Assembly: GCF_003337375.1 (NCBI RefSeq)
Contig: NZ_QPJD01000013.1
Span: 165,148-229,147 of the forward strand
DNA length: 64,000 bases
Direction of reading: 5' to 3'
DNA from: Paenibacillus prosopidis
Lineage (GTDB): Bacteria; Bacillota; Bacilli; Paenibacillales; Paenibacillaceae
Under the pieces are notes generated by a model. That model did not search any database and had not been told where the DNA came from. It saw only the letters and a program-made list of their open reading frames with translations. Position 1 is the stretch's first letter. Every line of letters begins with the position of its first letter. Shown piece by piece: positions 1 through 8,250 of this stretch. The position numbers and the translations under genes are program-made.

Positions 1-123
1 GGTTTTTCTTATTCTCTTTATGCGGAGCACGGCAGTCTAAAGCTCATGGATACCAAGGAGCTTCAAGTATATCCTGAACACGGTAAAATTACCTTGCTAT
101 TTGGAAGGGAAGAAAACTCATAA
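1..123 (+). CDS. C-terminal end of an unidentified protein (partial)
   Basis: Frame 1 is open from the first base to a TAA at 121-123 and gives about 40 residues ending in LLFGREENS. The start lies outside the window. The tail is too short to place in a family. Its neighbours are glycoside hydrolases and it may belong to the same carbohydrate locus, but this is inference only. Confidence 0.5.
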   Translation, partial: GFSYSLYAEHGSLKLMDTKELQVYPEHGKITLLFGREENS

Positions 124-153
124 AAAGAGTTGGAAATCTGAATTGGGTGGAAA

Positions 154-267
154 TATGATTATACAGCCCGGTGCCTTGAGACGGCTGAGGTCTTCTAGGA
201 AAACGATACTTTCTATTGGTATGGTGAGAACAAAGAGAAGCCGGTCATGCCCTTCAGATCGCTCTGA
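154..267 (+). pseudogene. Decayed N-terminus of a GH43-type glycosidase
   Basis: An ATG at 154 preceded by a GGGTGGA ribosome binding site opens with MIIQPGA. After a shift of frame, 199-267 encodes ENDTFYWYGENKEKP and then a stop. This matches the start of the intact GH43 gene at 36987, which reads IRPGQVW followed by QNDTFYWYGENKEK. The bases between the two matches are shortened relative to the intact gene, and nothing recognisable follows the stop at 265. I read it as the remnant of a second gene copy that lost almost all of its sequence. The short segment up to 364 holds no other gene. Confidence 0.7.
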
Positions 268-364
268 TCCGGAAACTACCTGAATACGTTCCTTTGCGCA
301 GCAACGCGTTGATTCCTGTGCTGTGATACCAATACCTAAAGATAACACGGAGGAGAAGATATGT

Positions 365-3079
365 ATGCTAGGCGTCTGGAATGCAATGATCAAAACGCCG
401 TTTCACCAGTATTATGCCGTATTTTCGATAACGGGAGATGCGCAGAACGGAAATAAGCTTACCATGGAATCCGAGCCGCACCTAAATATTTCATACAACA
501 ATATCCGCACAAATGGGAATCGTCTTAAAGCATCCTATACAGACGAGAATAGTCAGCGTCAAGAGCTCGAGCTTGATTTTACCGGGGATACGTTCTCCGG
601 CTCGCTGGGCATCCCCCACTTTGGACCGGTCGCGTTTACGGGTGAGAAGGGCAAAGGAATCCCCATGGCAGAGAGGTTGAAGCTGTACGGCGACAAATCC
701 GTTCAGGAGAACAGGTTCTGGAAAGGTCAATGGATCTGGGATGTCCATCAGCCTGAACCCGATATCGGCTTGCAGCAATTGCTTGTTTATTTTCGTAGAT
801 CCTTTCACATAGCCGAGGGTCTTACTCCCAAGCTCTTTGTAGACGTCACTGCAGATAGCAGATACCGATTGTACGTAAATGGCAGATCCGTCGCGGTCGG
901 CCCCTGCAAAGGCGATGGACAGACTCAGTACTATGAGACTGTGGATGTCACCCAATACTTACAGACGGGAGAAAATGTGCTTGCCGTCAAAGTACTTAGG
1001 CTGTCGTCTCATCAACCTGTGGTGACGGGTGAAAGTGGTCCATTATCCATATGGCGCTCGAATGCAGCTGGATTGTTGGTGGAAGCCAGCCTTCGGGATG
1101 AATATGGCGCGGTGTTGGAGTCTCTTCATAGCGGACGGGAGTGGCGAACGTTCCGTCATTCAGGTTACCGGTTTGTTCGAAAATCCATGATTCAGTGGGT
1201 AGGAGGCGTGGAAGAAGTAGATGGGAGCGGCGGCCCTACGCAAGACTGGATGAAGCCGGGATTCGACGATACCACATGGTCGCACGCGCTACCGTTCGCG
1301 GGGACGCGAGAGGATTTCGGGCTCTTAAGCCCATGGAACCTAGTGGCTCGGCCGATTCCGTTCCTGTACGAAGAGGAACGGACATTCGTCAAGGTGACGA
1401 AAGCGGAAGGTATCGATCCGGAGCAAGCGGAGAAGCTGCTGAAGACGGGAAGTGAGCCGATCCTGAGTGTGGCTCCCGGTCAAAAGATGATGATGGAATT
1501 GGATGCCGGAGAATTGACGACCGGATACCTTACGATTGCTGTTAACGGTGGGCAAGGCAGCGTCATCCGATTGATGGGCTCCGAGGGTTATGAAGCCCTT
1601 GACAGCAATGAATTTCAGCGAAAAAAGGGAGCCCGGGACGATATCAGCGGGAAGTTGATTGGAGAATTCGACACCTATCATGTGGCCGGCGATTCAAACT
1701 CCCGTTCGTCTGAGGTGTATGAGCCATTCTGGTTCCGCACCTTTCGTTTCGTAAGGATTGAGATTGAAGCGGGAGAGGTACCTATGGAACTGGCCTCAAT
1801 CAAATACCGGGAAACAGGTTATCCGCTTGAAGTAAAGGCCAGGTTTGAGTCCTCGGACGAAGAGTTGAATACACTTTGGGATCTGAGCATCCGTACGCTG
1901 AAACGCTGTATGCATGAAACCTATGAGGATTGCCCGTTCTATGAACAACTGCAGTATTCGATGGACAGCCGGCTTATGATGCTTTTCACCTATTACGTCA
2001 GCGCAGATGACAGAATGCCGAGGAGGACGATTGACGATTTCTATCGTTCAAGACAGCCGTCCGGACTGCTGCAGTCCCGGTTTCCATCCGTTGAACCTCA
2101 AGTCATTCCTTCATTTGCCCTGTACTGGGTGGATATGCTGGCGGAGCACTACGATTTTAACGGAGACTTGGAGCTGATCAAGACCTATCGTCCTGCAATC
2201 ATTGAACTGATGGATTGGTTCCATGACCGATTGACGGATGATGGCATTGTCGGCGTAACCTCCCACCGTTATTGGACCTATTTTGACTGGGTAGACGCTT
2301 GGCCGAGAGGAGCCCCGCCGGAAAGCATGGAGCGGCCGATGTACTTGCTCAGCCTAATGTATGCGGCGTCACTGCGGAAAGCCGCCGGACTGCTGACCTT
2401 GACAGGCTGGAATGATGCGGCTAACGAAATGACGTCAAGAGCAGATCGGGTATGCGAAGCCGTTCGGCGCCTGGCCTGGTCGGAGGAGAGGCAGTTATTC
2501 CGTGATTTGCCCGGTATGGAGATCTACAGCCAGCATTCGCAAATCATGGCTGTTCTTTCCGATACAGTAACGGGTGAAGAGGCGCGGCAGCTGTTGGAGC
2601 GCGCGATGGAGGAGCCTATTCATCGCGTCACGCTGCCTTTCTCCTACCTGTTGATGCAAGCTCTGAAGAAAACTGGTTTACAGCATCGTACATTTGACAT
2701 GTGGGATCGCTGGAGGGCTTTCGCAAGGCAAGGATTGACGACTCTGCCTGAAGTGGAGGTCAATCCGCGAAGCGATTGCCACGCATGGAGTGCGGTTCCC
2801 CTTGCCGAGTTCCCGGCATCTATTCTGGGCATAACTCCGGCCGAGCCAGGATTCGCTACCGTGAAAATCGAACCTCAGATCGGGAAACTCAAGTGGGCGA
2901 AGGGCAGTGTGCCAACGGCACATGGAATGGTGGAGGTAGAATGGGCACTGAATGGAAACAACTTTGAACTTCTGGCAAAAGTTCCGGATGGTGTAACCGC
3001 GCAGGTCAAACTTCCTGACGGTTCCGTGCGGCCGTTCCAAGGTGAGGGGCGGTTTCAAACCGATGGCATAACAATCTAA
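365..3079 (+). CDS. GH78-type alpha-L-rhamnosidase with an extra N-terminal domain
   Basis: The start is ATG 365, nine bases after GGAGGAG (349-355); the earlier ATG at 323 has no ribosome binding site. The protein has 904 residues and no signal peptide, so it probably acts on imported oligosaccharides. Residues 1-110 form a small all-beta-looking domain that also survives in the relic at 3323. A galactose-binding-like region follows (FWKGQWIWD onward, with YVNG). The (alpha/alpha)6 catalytic region contains HETYEDCPFYEQLQY, the usual position of acidic catalytic residues in GH78. The C-terminal beta-sandwich begins near DCHAWSAVPLAEFPASILG, a typical GH78 ending. The family assignment is firm; rhamnose specificity is the family default and is not proven. 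Confidence 0.85.
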   Translation: MLGVWNAMIKTPFHQYYAVFSITGDAQNGNKLTMESEPHLNISYNNIRTNGNRLKASYTDENSQRQELELDFTGDTFSGSLGIPHFGPVAFTGEKGKGIPMAERLKLYGDKSVQENRFWKGQWIWDVHQPEPDIGLQQLLVYFRRSFHIAEGLTPKLFVDVTADSRYRLYVNGRSVAVGPCKGDGQTQYYETVDVTQYLQTGENVLAVKVLRLSSHQPVVTGESGPLSIWRSNAAGLLVEASLRDEYGAVLESLHSGREWRTFRHSGYRFVRKSMIQWVGGVEEVDGSGGPTQDWMKPGFDDTTWSHALPFAGTREDFGLLSPWNLVARPIPFLYEEERTFVKVTKAEGIDPEQAEKLLKTGSEPILSVAPGQKMMMELDAGELTTGYLTIAVNGGQGSVIRLMGSEGYEALDSNEFQRKKGARDDISGKLIGEFDTYHVAGDSNSRSSEVYEPFWFRTFRFVRIEIEAGEVPMELASIKYRETGYPLEVKARFESSDEELNTLWDLSIRTLKRCMHETYEDCPFYEQLQYSMDSRLMMLFTYYVSADDRMPRRTIDDFYRSRQPSGLLQSRFPSVEPQVIPSFALYWVDMLAEHYDFNGDLELIKTYRPAIIELMDWFHDRLTDDGIVGVTSHRYWTYFDWVDAWPRGAPPESMERPMYLLSLMYAASLRKAAGLLTLTGWNDAANEMTSRADRVCEAVRRLAWSEERQLFRDLPGMEIYSQHSQIMAVLSDTVTGEEARQLLERAMEEPIHRVTLPFSYLLMQALKKTGLQHRTFDMWDRWRAFARQGLTTLPEVEVNPRSDCHAWSAVPLAEFPASILGITPAEPGFATVKIEPQIGKLKWAKGSVPTAHGMVEVEWALNGNNFELLAKVPDGVTAQVKLPDGSVRPFQGEGRFQTDGITI

Positions 3080-3148
3080 GCATTGATCACCAGGCAGGAT
3101 CTGATTGGTTGGATTCCGACCATTTAATCATAGGTAAGAGAAGGGAAT

Positions 3149-3197
3149 CCCTCTTACAACAGAACTCGCGTATTGCCTTGTAAGGGGGCCTTTTTTT
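3149..3197 (+). terminator. Rho-independent terminator after the GH78 gene
   Basis: An 11-bp stem pairs 3149-3159 (CCCTCTTACAA) with 3178-3188 (TTGTAAGGGGG, one G-T pair) across an 18-base loop. It is followed by CC and seven T (3191-3197). Confidence 0.8.
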
Positions 3198-3322
3198 GTG
3201 GAATGGGGTTTCTCTTAATCTAGAATTTTAGTAATCCAAGTTTTCGAGTCGTGAAGGATGTAAAGAACATTCATGCACGATAAACGACCGGAAGCGACCT
3301 TTCGGACAAGGAGCAAAAATCG

Positions 3323-3840
3323 ATGATCGAAACATGGAACGCAATTATCAAAACACCCGATCAGCAGTTCTACACCGTATTTTCGATTTATGAGGACGGT
3401 AATCATGGATTAAGACTGGTTATGGAATCGGAGCCGCTTTACAACAATATTACGTTCGATAATATCCGAACCTATGGAAATATTCTGAAAGCAACAGGTT
3501 TCGACGAGAATGGCGATACCCATAAGCTTGAGATCGCTCTTAATGGGGAAATGCTCTCAGGCGCGCTTATATCTCCTTCTATAGAACCTGTTGTGTTTAT
3601 AGGCAGGAAGGGCAGGGGCATCTCCTTGACTGAAAAACTTCAACAAAATGGACAACTATCAGTCTAGGAGAACCGATATTGGAAGGGTAAATGGAATCGG
3701 GATGTTCTGCAGCAGGGAATGGGTGATAGCGTGGAGCACCACTGAAACCTCTTAAGACATGCAAAGGCGGCCCGATTTCCATTTGGTGTTCACAATCCAC
3801 GGACTTGTTCGTCGAAGCCAGCCTAAGTGAAGTCCGCCTT
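3323..3840 (+). pseudogene. Decayed paralogue of the GH78 gene at 365
   Basis: The first 114 codons (ATG 3323, stop 3665) encode a protein clearly homologous to residues 1-118 of the upstream rhamnosidase: MIETWNAIIKTP against MLGVWNAMIKTP, and MESEPLYNNITFDNIRTYGN against MESEPHLNISYNNIRTNGN. The stop TAG sits exactly where the intact gene has CAG (SV-stop-ENRYWKGKW against SVQENRFWKGQW), and homology continues beyond it. A further block at 3766-3828 in another frame encodes GGPISIWCSQ and DLFVEASLS, matching SGPLSIWRSN and GLLVEASLR of the intact gene. About 100 codons are deleted between the blocks and the whole catalytic domain is missing. The 114-codon N-terminal domain could still be translated, but a function would be speculative. 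Confidence 0.8.
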
Positions 3841-3886
3841 TTACGGATTGCAATAAGAATATTCATAAGGAGTAGGGGGATGATGT

Positions 3887-4780
3887 ATGAGAGAGTATTT
3901 GGTTTGTGATGGTAAATATCTATTTGAACCCAATATTCCAATTCGAACGCTATATAGTAAAGAATACCCTTATTTCATGACTCATAAGCACAACTTTATC
4001 GAGATCGCCTATATAGCGGAAGGCGAAGGCATTCATTATGTCGCTGATGAAATATTCACCGTTTCAAAGGGAGACCTATTTTTTCTCCCTACCTGTATCC
4101 CTCACGTCTTCCAACCACGCGATTTAACAGGTAAACGTCCTCTGCATGTCATTAACTGCTTATTTAAGCCTGTACTTACCGATCTTACCACAAATCTGCT
4201 TCTGCAGTGTCGAAGTATTGAACTTGCGATGCTTTCCCATTTCATCAACGGTACGAAATGGCTTGCATACCGCGAGAGTTCTAACGAATTCATTCGACTG
4301 CTTCAAGCTATGCATAACCAACAGCGGAAACAGAATTCGGGCACCGAGCTGGGCATTCTTCTACTGCAATTGCTGTCTCTCCTTAGTCAAAAGCCTCAAT
4401 TATCTTATTTACATCCTCCAAGCAAAGACGAATATCCAGTACATGCGGCCGTTCAATATATGAGCACTCATTTCGAGCTCCCGTTGTCGGTTTCGAATGT
4501 CAGTCAGATGGTGGCCATAAGCTACCGGCATTTCCAGCGTCTATTTAAACTACATACAGGACGATCCTTCATTCAGATGCTCCAAGAAATCAGGATGAAC
4601 TTTGCATGTTTGTTGCTATTGGAAAGAAAAAACGACAGTATCCAATCCATCGCTCAGAAGGTGGGAGTTTTCGACATGAAGCATTTCTACCAGTTATTCC
4701 ACAATCACTATGGAATGACACCAGCTGTTTTCCGTCTTCAGCATCAATCTCAACATCATGCTTGGCGGATTTCCCCATAG
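3887..4780 (+). CDS. AraC-family transcriptional regulator with cupin sensor domain
   Basis: The 297-residue protein starts at ATG 3887 after AGGAGTAGGGGG. The N-terminal half is a cupin-like sugar-sensing domain (HKHNFIEIAYIAEGEG; GDLFFLPTCIPH). Residues from about 190 on carry two helix-turn-helix motifs of the AraC type (LSVSNVSQMVAISYRHFQRLFK; IQSIAQKVGVFDMKHFYQLF; GMTPAVFR). Such proteins are usually local activators of sugar-utilisation genes. The nearest candidate targets are the rhamnosidase upstream or its lost paralogue; no operator was recognised. It is separate from the YesN-type regulator at 46053. Confidence 0.85.
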   Translation: MREYLVCDGKYLFEPNIPIRTLYSKEYPYFMTHKHNFIEIAYIAEGEGIHYVADEIFTVSKGDLFFLPTCIPHVFQPRDLTGKRPLHVINCLFKPVLTDLTTNLLLQCRSIELAMLSHFINGTKWLAYRESSNEFIRLLQAMHNQQRKQNSGTELGILLLQLLSLLSQKPQLSYLHPPSKDEYPVHAAVQYMSTHFELPLSVSNVSQMVAISYRHFQRLFKLHTGRSFIQMLQEIRMNFACLLLLERKNDSIQSIAQKVGVFDMKHFYQLFHNHYGMTPAVFRLQHQSQHHAWRISP

Positions 4781-4837
4781 TCCGAGAGCGGAATGTCTGT
4801 TATTTTATCTGTAATTCCAAGAAAATGAGGTGTGCAG

Positions 4838-5632
4838 ATGTACGAGCATCATAAGCGGGCATTGGATAATCTGGTAGAAGTGCTGAAGCCTGATCCTTCG
4901 ATCCTTGCTGTTATTACAGCCGGGTCCATTGCTCAGGGAAAAGCGAAAGAAACGTCAGATATCGATGTGTACCTGGTAGTAGACGATGAGACTTACATGG
5001 AAAAAAGAAAGAATCACAATTTATCTTATATTAACAAAGATCAAGAAATTTGCGATTATCCTGACGGTTATGTCGACGGGAAAATCATTAATCTCCGCTT
5101 TTTGGAGCTTGCGGCCGAACGAGGCAGTGAGCCGACAAGAGCTTCCTTCATCGGCTCCGAGGCATGGTTCACCCGAATACCGGATTTGGACATGCTGCTT
5201 GCCAAAATACCGGTATATCCAGAGCAGAACCGTGATAAGAACATGGCAGACTTTTATGCTGAGATTCTATTGAACGGCTTTTACTTCTCTAATGAGGCTT
5301 TGAAGAAAAATAACCCTTACTTGCTCTCACAGGCTGTCAGCAGTCTCGTATTGTATGGCGGCAGAATCATCCTTGCGCATAACAGGATGTTGTTTCCCTG
5401 CCACAAATCATTAATGGCCGCAGTTGAAAACGCAAAAGTGAAACCAGACAACTTTATCGAGCATGCATTCAGTCTCTTAAAGGATCCTACAGAAGAGAAA
5501 TGCAGAAATTTCAGCATGATGATGCTTGGATTTCATCGGCCAGGGATAACTCCCGAACAGGCTACAACCATATTCATGGAGAACAATGAATGGAACTGGA
5601 TCGATCAAGCCCCCCCGTTAAGCGACCGTTAA
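4838..5632 (+). CDS. Nucleotidyltransferase-superfamily protein (ANT/KNTase-like)
   Basis: The 264-residue protein carries the signature of the polymerase-beta-like nucleotidyltransferase fold near the N-terminus: AGSIAQGKAKETSDIDVYLVV, the G-S-x(n)-D-x-D metal-binding motif. The chosen start is ATG 4838, six bases after GAGGTG; a GTG at 4832 is also in frame. Aminoglycoside O-nucleotidyltransferases and toxin-antitoxin MNT-type proteins share this fold, and the sequence alone does not distinguish them. It lies about 160 bp upstream of the butirosin-like cluster, in the same direction. A self-resistance role is therefore conceivable but not shown. Confidence 0.7.
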   Translation: MYEHHKRALDNLVEVLKPDPSILAVITAGSIAQGKAKETSDIDVYLVVDDETYMEKRKNHNLSYINKDQEICDYPDGYVDGKIINLRFLELAAERGSEPTRASFIGSEAWFTRIPDLDMLLAKIPVYPEQNRDKNMADFYAEILLNGFYFSNEALKKNNPYLLSQAVSSLVLYGGRIILAHNRMLFPCHKSLMAAVENAKVKPDNFIEHAFSLLKDPTEEKCRNFSMMMLGFHRPGITPEQATTIFMENNEWNWIDQAPPLSDR

Positions 5633-5795
5633 TCGGGTTCCACGTGTCTTTCAAAACAACGGCCTGACGATCAATACGGCTTGTTCAAATTCCTCCTCTA
5701 AATGTTGCTATTCTCACAATTATTTTGGCGTAATCAACCATATTTAGTTAAGGTTTCCTTTGGTATTTTGGGATAGAAAACAGCGAAATGGAGGG

Positions 5796-6626
5796 ATGAC
5801 CATAGCAAAGCCAACGGGGCTCCTTGTGGCCCAAACCAAAGTTCAACCTGTAAAACGATTGTCGATCCTCTTAGTTAACTTTGCTTTTGTGCTGCTCTTT
5901 GTATTGTTAAGTCCGGTCTACTATTTGAACAAATGGGATTTCAAACGGCGGACTAGGCGAAATCCGTTCTATACCAGCAAGCTGGTTCAACTGCAAGGGC
6001 GCTATCCTTTGTTGTATGAGCTCGCTATGTATGTGCAGAATTTCCCGATTCCACGCAATGTGTACAAGGCTTTGCCGCCACTTAAGGGCGACGTGCTGCA
6101 AGTAGGCTGTGGAACCGGCCTATTGAACAAGTATGCACGCAAAAACAATCACATCCGTTGGATCAACATGGATCCAAATCTGAATGCTCTGCGCCTAGGC
6201 GTTAAGCTGGGCCGATATGACTCCTACATTCATGCTTTCATTGATAAGCCAACAAAGTTAAACGATATGTGTTGCGATATGATCGTATTTGCACGCAGCT
6301 TTCACCATATCCGCAATCATAAAAAGGCGTTAAGGGAGTGCAGTCGCTTGCTTCGGTACGGCGGAACCATTATTATAGCCGATCCCGTTGTTCTTGAGGA
6401 AAAAATAGGAGGATCCACAGGCAAAGGTTATATGGCTAATTCATCGATTGACGGGGTTATCTGGCGGTTTACGAGGGAAACGTTCGTCAATCATCTAAAG
6501 GAATGCCTTCCCTATGATCTGGAAATCCACTCCGTCACTGATACTAGACAACTCCATGTGACCAACTACAACTTGTTTGTTCCGCAAACGGATCTCATAG
6601 TGGTCCTGAATAAAAAGGAGGGCTAA
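5796..6626 (+). CDS. Membrane-anchored class I SAM-dependent methyltransferase
   Basis: The protein has about 276 residues. A hydrophobic segment near the N-terminus (LSILLVNFAFVLLFVLLSP) predicts one membrane anchor. The Rossmann methyltransferase core follows: motif I VLQVGCGTG, an acidic residue after strand 2 (WINMDPN), FARSFHHIRNH and a post-motif RLLRYGGTIIIADP. The start is uncertain: ATG 5796 has GGAGGG directly abutting it, and an in-frame TTG at 5760 has only a weak AAGG upstream. It is the first gene of the 15-gene cluster and lies 3 bp before the first carrier protein. The methyl acceptor is unknown; it could be the sugar or aminoacyl product or a lipid-linked intermediate. Confidence 0.75.
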   Translation: MTIAKPTGLLVAQTKVQPVKRLSILLVNFAFVLLFVLLSPVYYLNKWDFKRRTRRNPFYTSKLVQLQGRYPLLYELAMYVQNFPIPRNVYKALPPLKGDVLQVGCGTGLLNKYARKNNHIRWINMDPNLNALRLGVKLGRYDSYIHAFIDKPTKLNDMCCDMIVFARSFHHIRNHKKALRECSRLLRYGGTIIIADPVVLEEKIGGSTGKGYMANSSIDGVIWRFTRETFVNHLKECLPYDLEIHSVTDTRQLHVTNYNLFVPQTDLIVVLNKKEG

Positions 6627-6629
6627 TAT

Positions 6630-6872
6630 ATGCATAATAAAATTATCGAAATCATTGCTGAAATCAAAGAGGATGCCGCATTGATAAAAACGCTCGACAC
6701 TACTTCAGGCATTATGAATGAAGCTGGACTTGACTCGCTGCAGATTATCAATTTTATTCTTCGAATCGAGGAAGAATTTGGGGTGGAGGTTGATTTTGAC
6801 ACCTTCGACCTAGAACATCTGAGTTCAATCGATGCTTTCGTTGTCTATCTGGGTCAGCTGGTACGGGTATGA
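6630..6872 (+). CDS. Acyl carrier protein 1 (BtrI-like)
   Basis: This 80-residue acidic protein has the phosphopantetheine attachment motif GLDSLQ at residues 33-38, with the modified serine at 36, followed by the helix IINFILRIEEEFGVEVDFD typical of carrier proteins. A free-standing carrier beside an ATP-grasp ligase resembles the BtrI/BtrJ pair of butirosin biosynthesis, in which an amino acid is loaded onto the carrier thiol. It starts 3 bp after the methyltransferase stop with GGAGGG upstream, and overlaps the next gene by 4 bp (ATGA), which suggests translational coupling. It is unlikely to be the fatty-acid AcpP, given this context. Confidence 0.9.
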   Translation: MHNKIIEIIAEIKEDAALIKTLDTTSGIMNEAGLDSLQIINFILRIEEEFGVEVDFDTFDLEHLSSIDAFVVYLGQLVRV

Positions 6873-8203
6873 CGGTTTCGGTTCACTGCGGCACTTTTGA
6901 GGCTGAACGGTATTGGCGTGATCTTGATCTGGCCGTATTGCCTTCGCTTACCGACAGAAGCAATAAGCCTATCGTCGATGCGATGGATGAAATGCTGTTT
7001 GCCTTTTGCATGCATGGAGATTCGTTATTGACGCGTGGAGGCATGGATAAGTCTCATTATGATTACCTTCAATCGCTTGGATTTCGGTTTAAAACGAATC
7101 TTCATCCTTTAAACCCTATTTTTTCTCCCTTAAGTGATCCTAATATCTTTCAATTACTAAACGATTCCGGTACGTCCACACCTGATGAATTGCAAACCTT
7201 GTTGCCAGAAGGTGCCCGAATAGAACCGTTCGCGGTTCTTCCCGGCGCAATTGAAACCATTCAGCGTTACCGGCTGTCGTCTACCCTTCCGCATGAGGAT
7301 GATGTCTGCAGGGTCAATTCGAAGATCTATTCTGTTATGATGCGGGAACGGCTTGGTATACCGAACATCGGCGAGGTGATCGAACATCCGGATCAGTTGC
7401 TGAGCAAGGGGATGCGTCTTCTTGAACGAGGTTCTCTGTTGATCAAAGATGATTATGGCGTTTCAGGCAAAGGGAACATGCAGATTGATTCCGAGCGTAC
7501 GCTTCAACGACTCGTCAGCTATCTGAGCTCTCAGGTTGACAGAGGGAAACGAATGCAGTTTGTGTTGGAGCCGCTTGTCGACCGGGGATCGGATTTCTCC
7601 TGCCAATTCCGCTTGAATGTGAACGGTAGTTTTAATCTGATTTCTCTCCAACAGCTGAGGAACGTCGGCTATGCATACGACGGATCCTATTCGGCCGATC
7701 CATCGCTGTTCGAGTTGCTGGTGAGTACAGGATATTTTGAGCTCATGGAACGGATAGGGGCGCTCTTGAATAAAGACGGGTATTACGGAGACGTCTGTGT
7801 AGATTCCATGCTGCTTCGGGACGGTAAGATAGAACCGCTTGTCGAAATTAATGCCCGCAAATCCATGAGTCTCATCAAGCATTACATGGACCGGTATTTC
7901 GAGCGCGAGGACTTGAAAGGGTGCCTCACGCAAGTAAATGTAATATCCAGTCAACCGGGTAATTTTTCGGACGTGTTGGAACGCCTAGAAGACACCGGTA
8001 TTCTCTTTGCGCAAAGTAAAGGCAGCGGAATTATTCCATTAACGTCAGGTACCTTGTTTCCTCGAACCAATGTCAATGCGTCAGGTGTATATAAAGGAAG
8101 ATTATACGCGGCTATCGGCTATCGAACCGAAGAAGATTTGCAGAATCTATCGGAGGGCATGAAAGAGGTCTTAATCGAGTATGGACTAAAACTGGTCGTC
8201 TAG
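6869..8203 (+). CDS. ATP-grasp ligase 1, probable aminoacyl-carrier-protein ligase (BtrJ-like)
   Basis: The 444-residue protein has ATP-grasp features: LLIKDDYGVSGKGNMQ (lysine and glycine-rich loop), FVLEPLV as the adenine-side segment, and a C-terminal metal-binding stretch IEPLVEINARKSM with the conserved E-x-N. The N-terminal 180 residues are family specific. It overlaps the preceding carrier protein by 4 bp, as expected for an enzyme that activates a carboxylate as acyl phosphate and passes it to a thiol or amine. In butirosin the equivalent enzyme loads L-glutamate on the carrier and later adds a second glutamate. Substrate identity here is unknown. A second, divergent ATP-grasp lies at 18336. 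Confidence 0.75.
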   Translation: MTVSVHCGTFEAERYWRDLDLAVLPSLTDRSNKPIVDAMDEMLFAFCMHGDSLLTRGGMDKSHYDYLQSLGFRFKTNLHPLNPIFSPLSDPNIFQLLNDSGTSTPDELQTLLPEGARIEPFAVLPGAIETIQRYRLSSTLPHEDDVCRVNSKIYSVMMRERLGIPNIGEVIEHPDQLLSKGMRLLERGSLLIKDDYGVSGKGNMQIDSERTLQRLVSYLSSQVDRGKRMQFVLEPLVDRGSDFSCQFRLNVNGSFNLISLQQLRNVGYAYDGSYSADPSLFELLVSTGYFELMERIGALLNKDGYYGDVCVDSMLLRDGKIEPLVEINARKSMSLIKHYMDRYFEREDLKGCLTQVNVISSQPGNFSDVLERLEDTGILFAQSKGSGIIPLTSGTLFPRTNVNASGVYKGRLYAAIGYRTEEDLQNLSEGMKEVLIEYGLKLVV

Positions 8204-8250
8204 CCGGATGGAATACACATGATAATGGATTGTGCAAAGGAAGGATGCCA

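Noticed and set aside
3840..3870. TTGCAATAAGAAT upstream of the AraC gene at 3887 as a seventh regulon promoter
   Set aside because: The -10-like string is similar, but no pair of GTCGT repeats with 23-bp spacing lies upstream; the similarity is probably chance.
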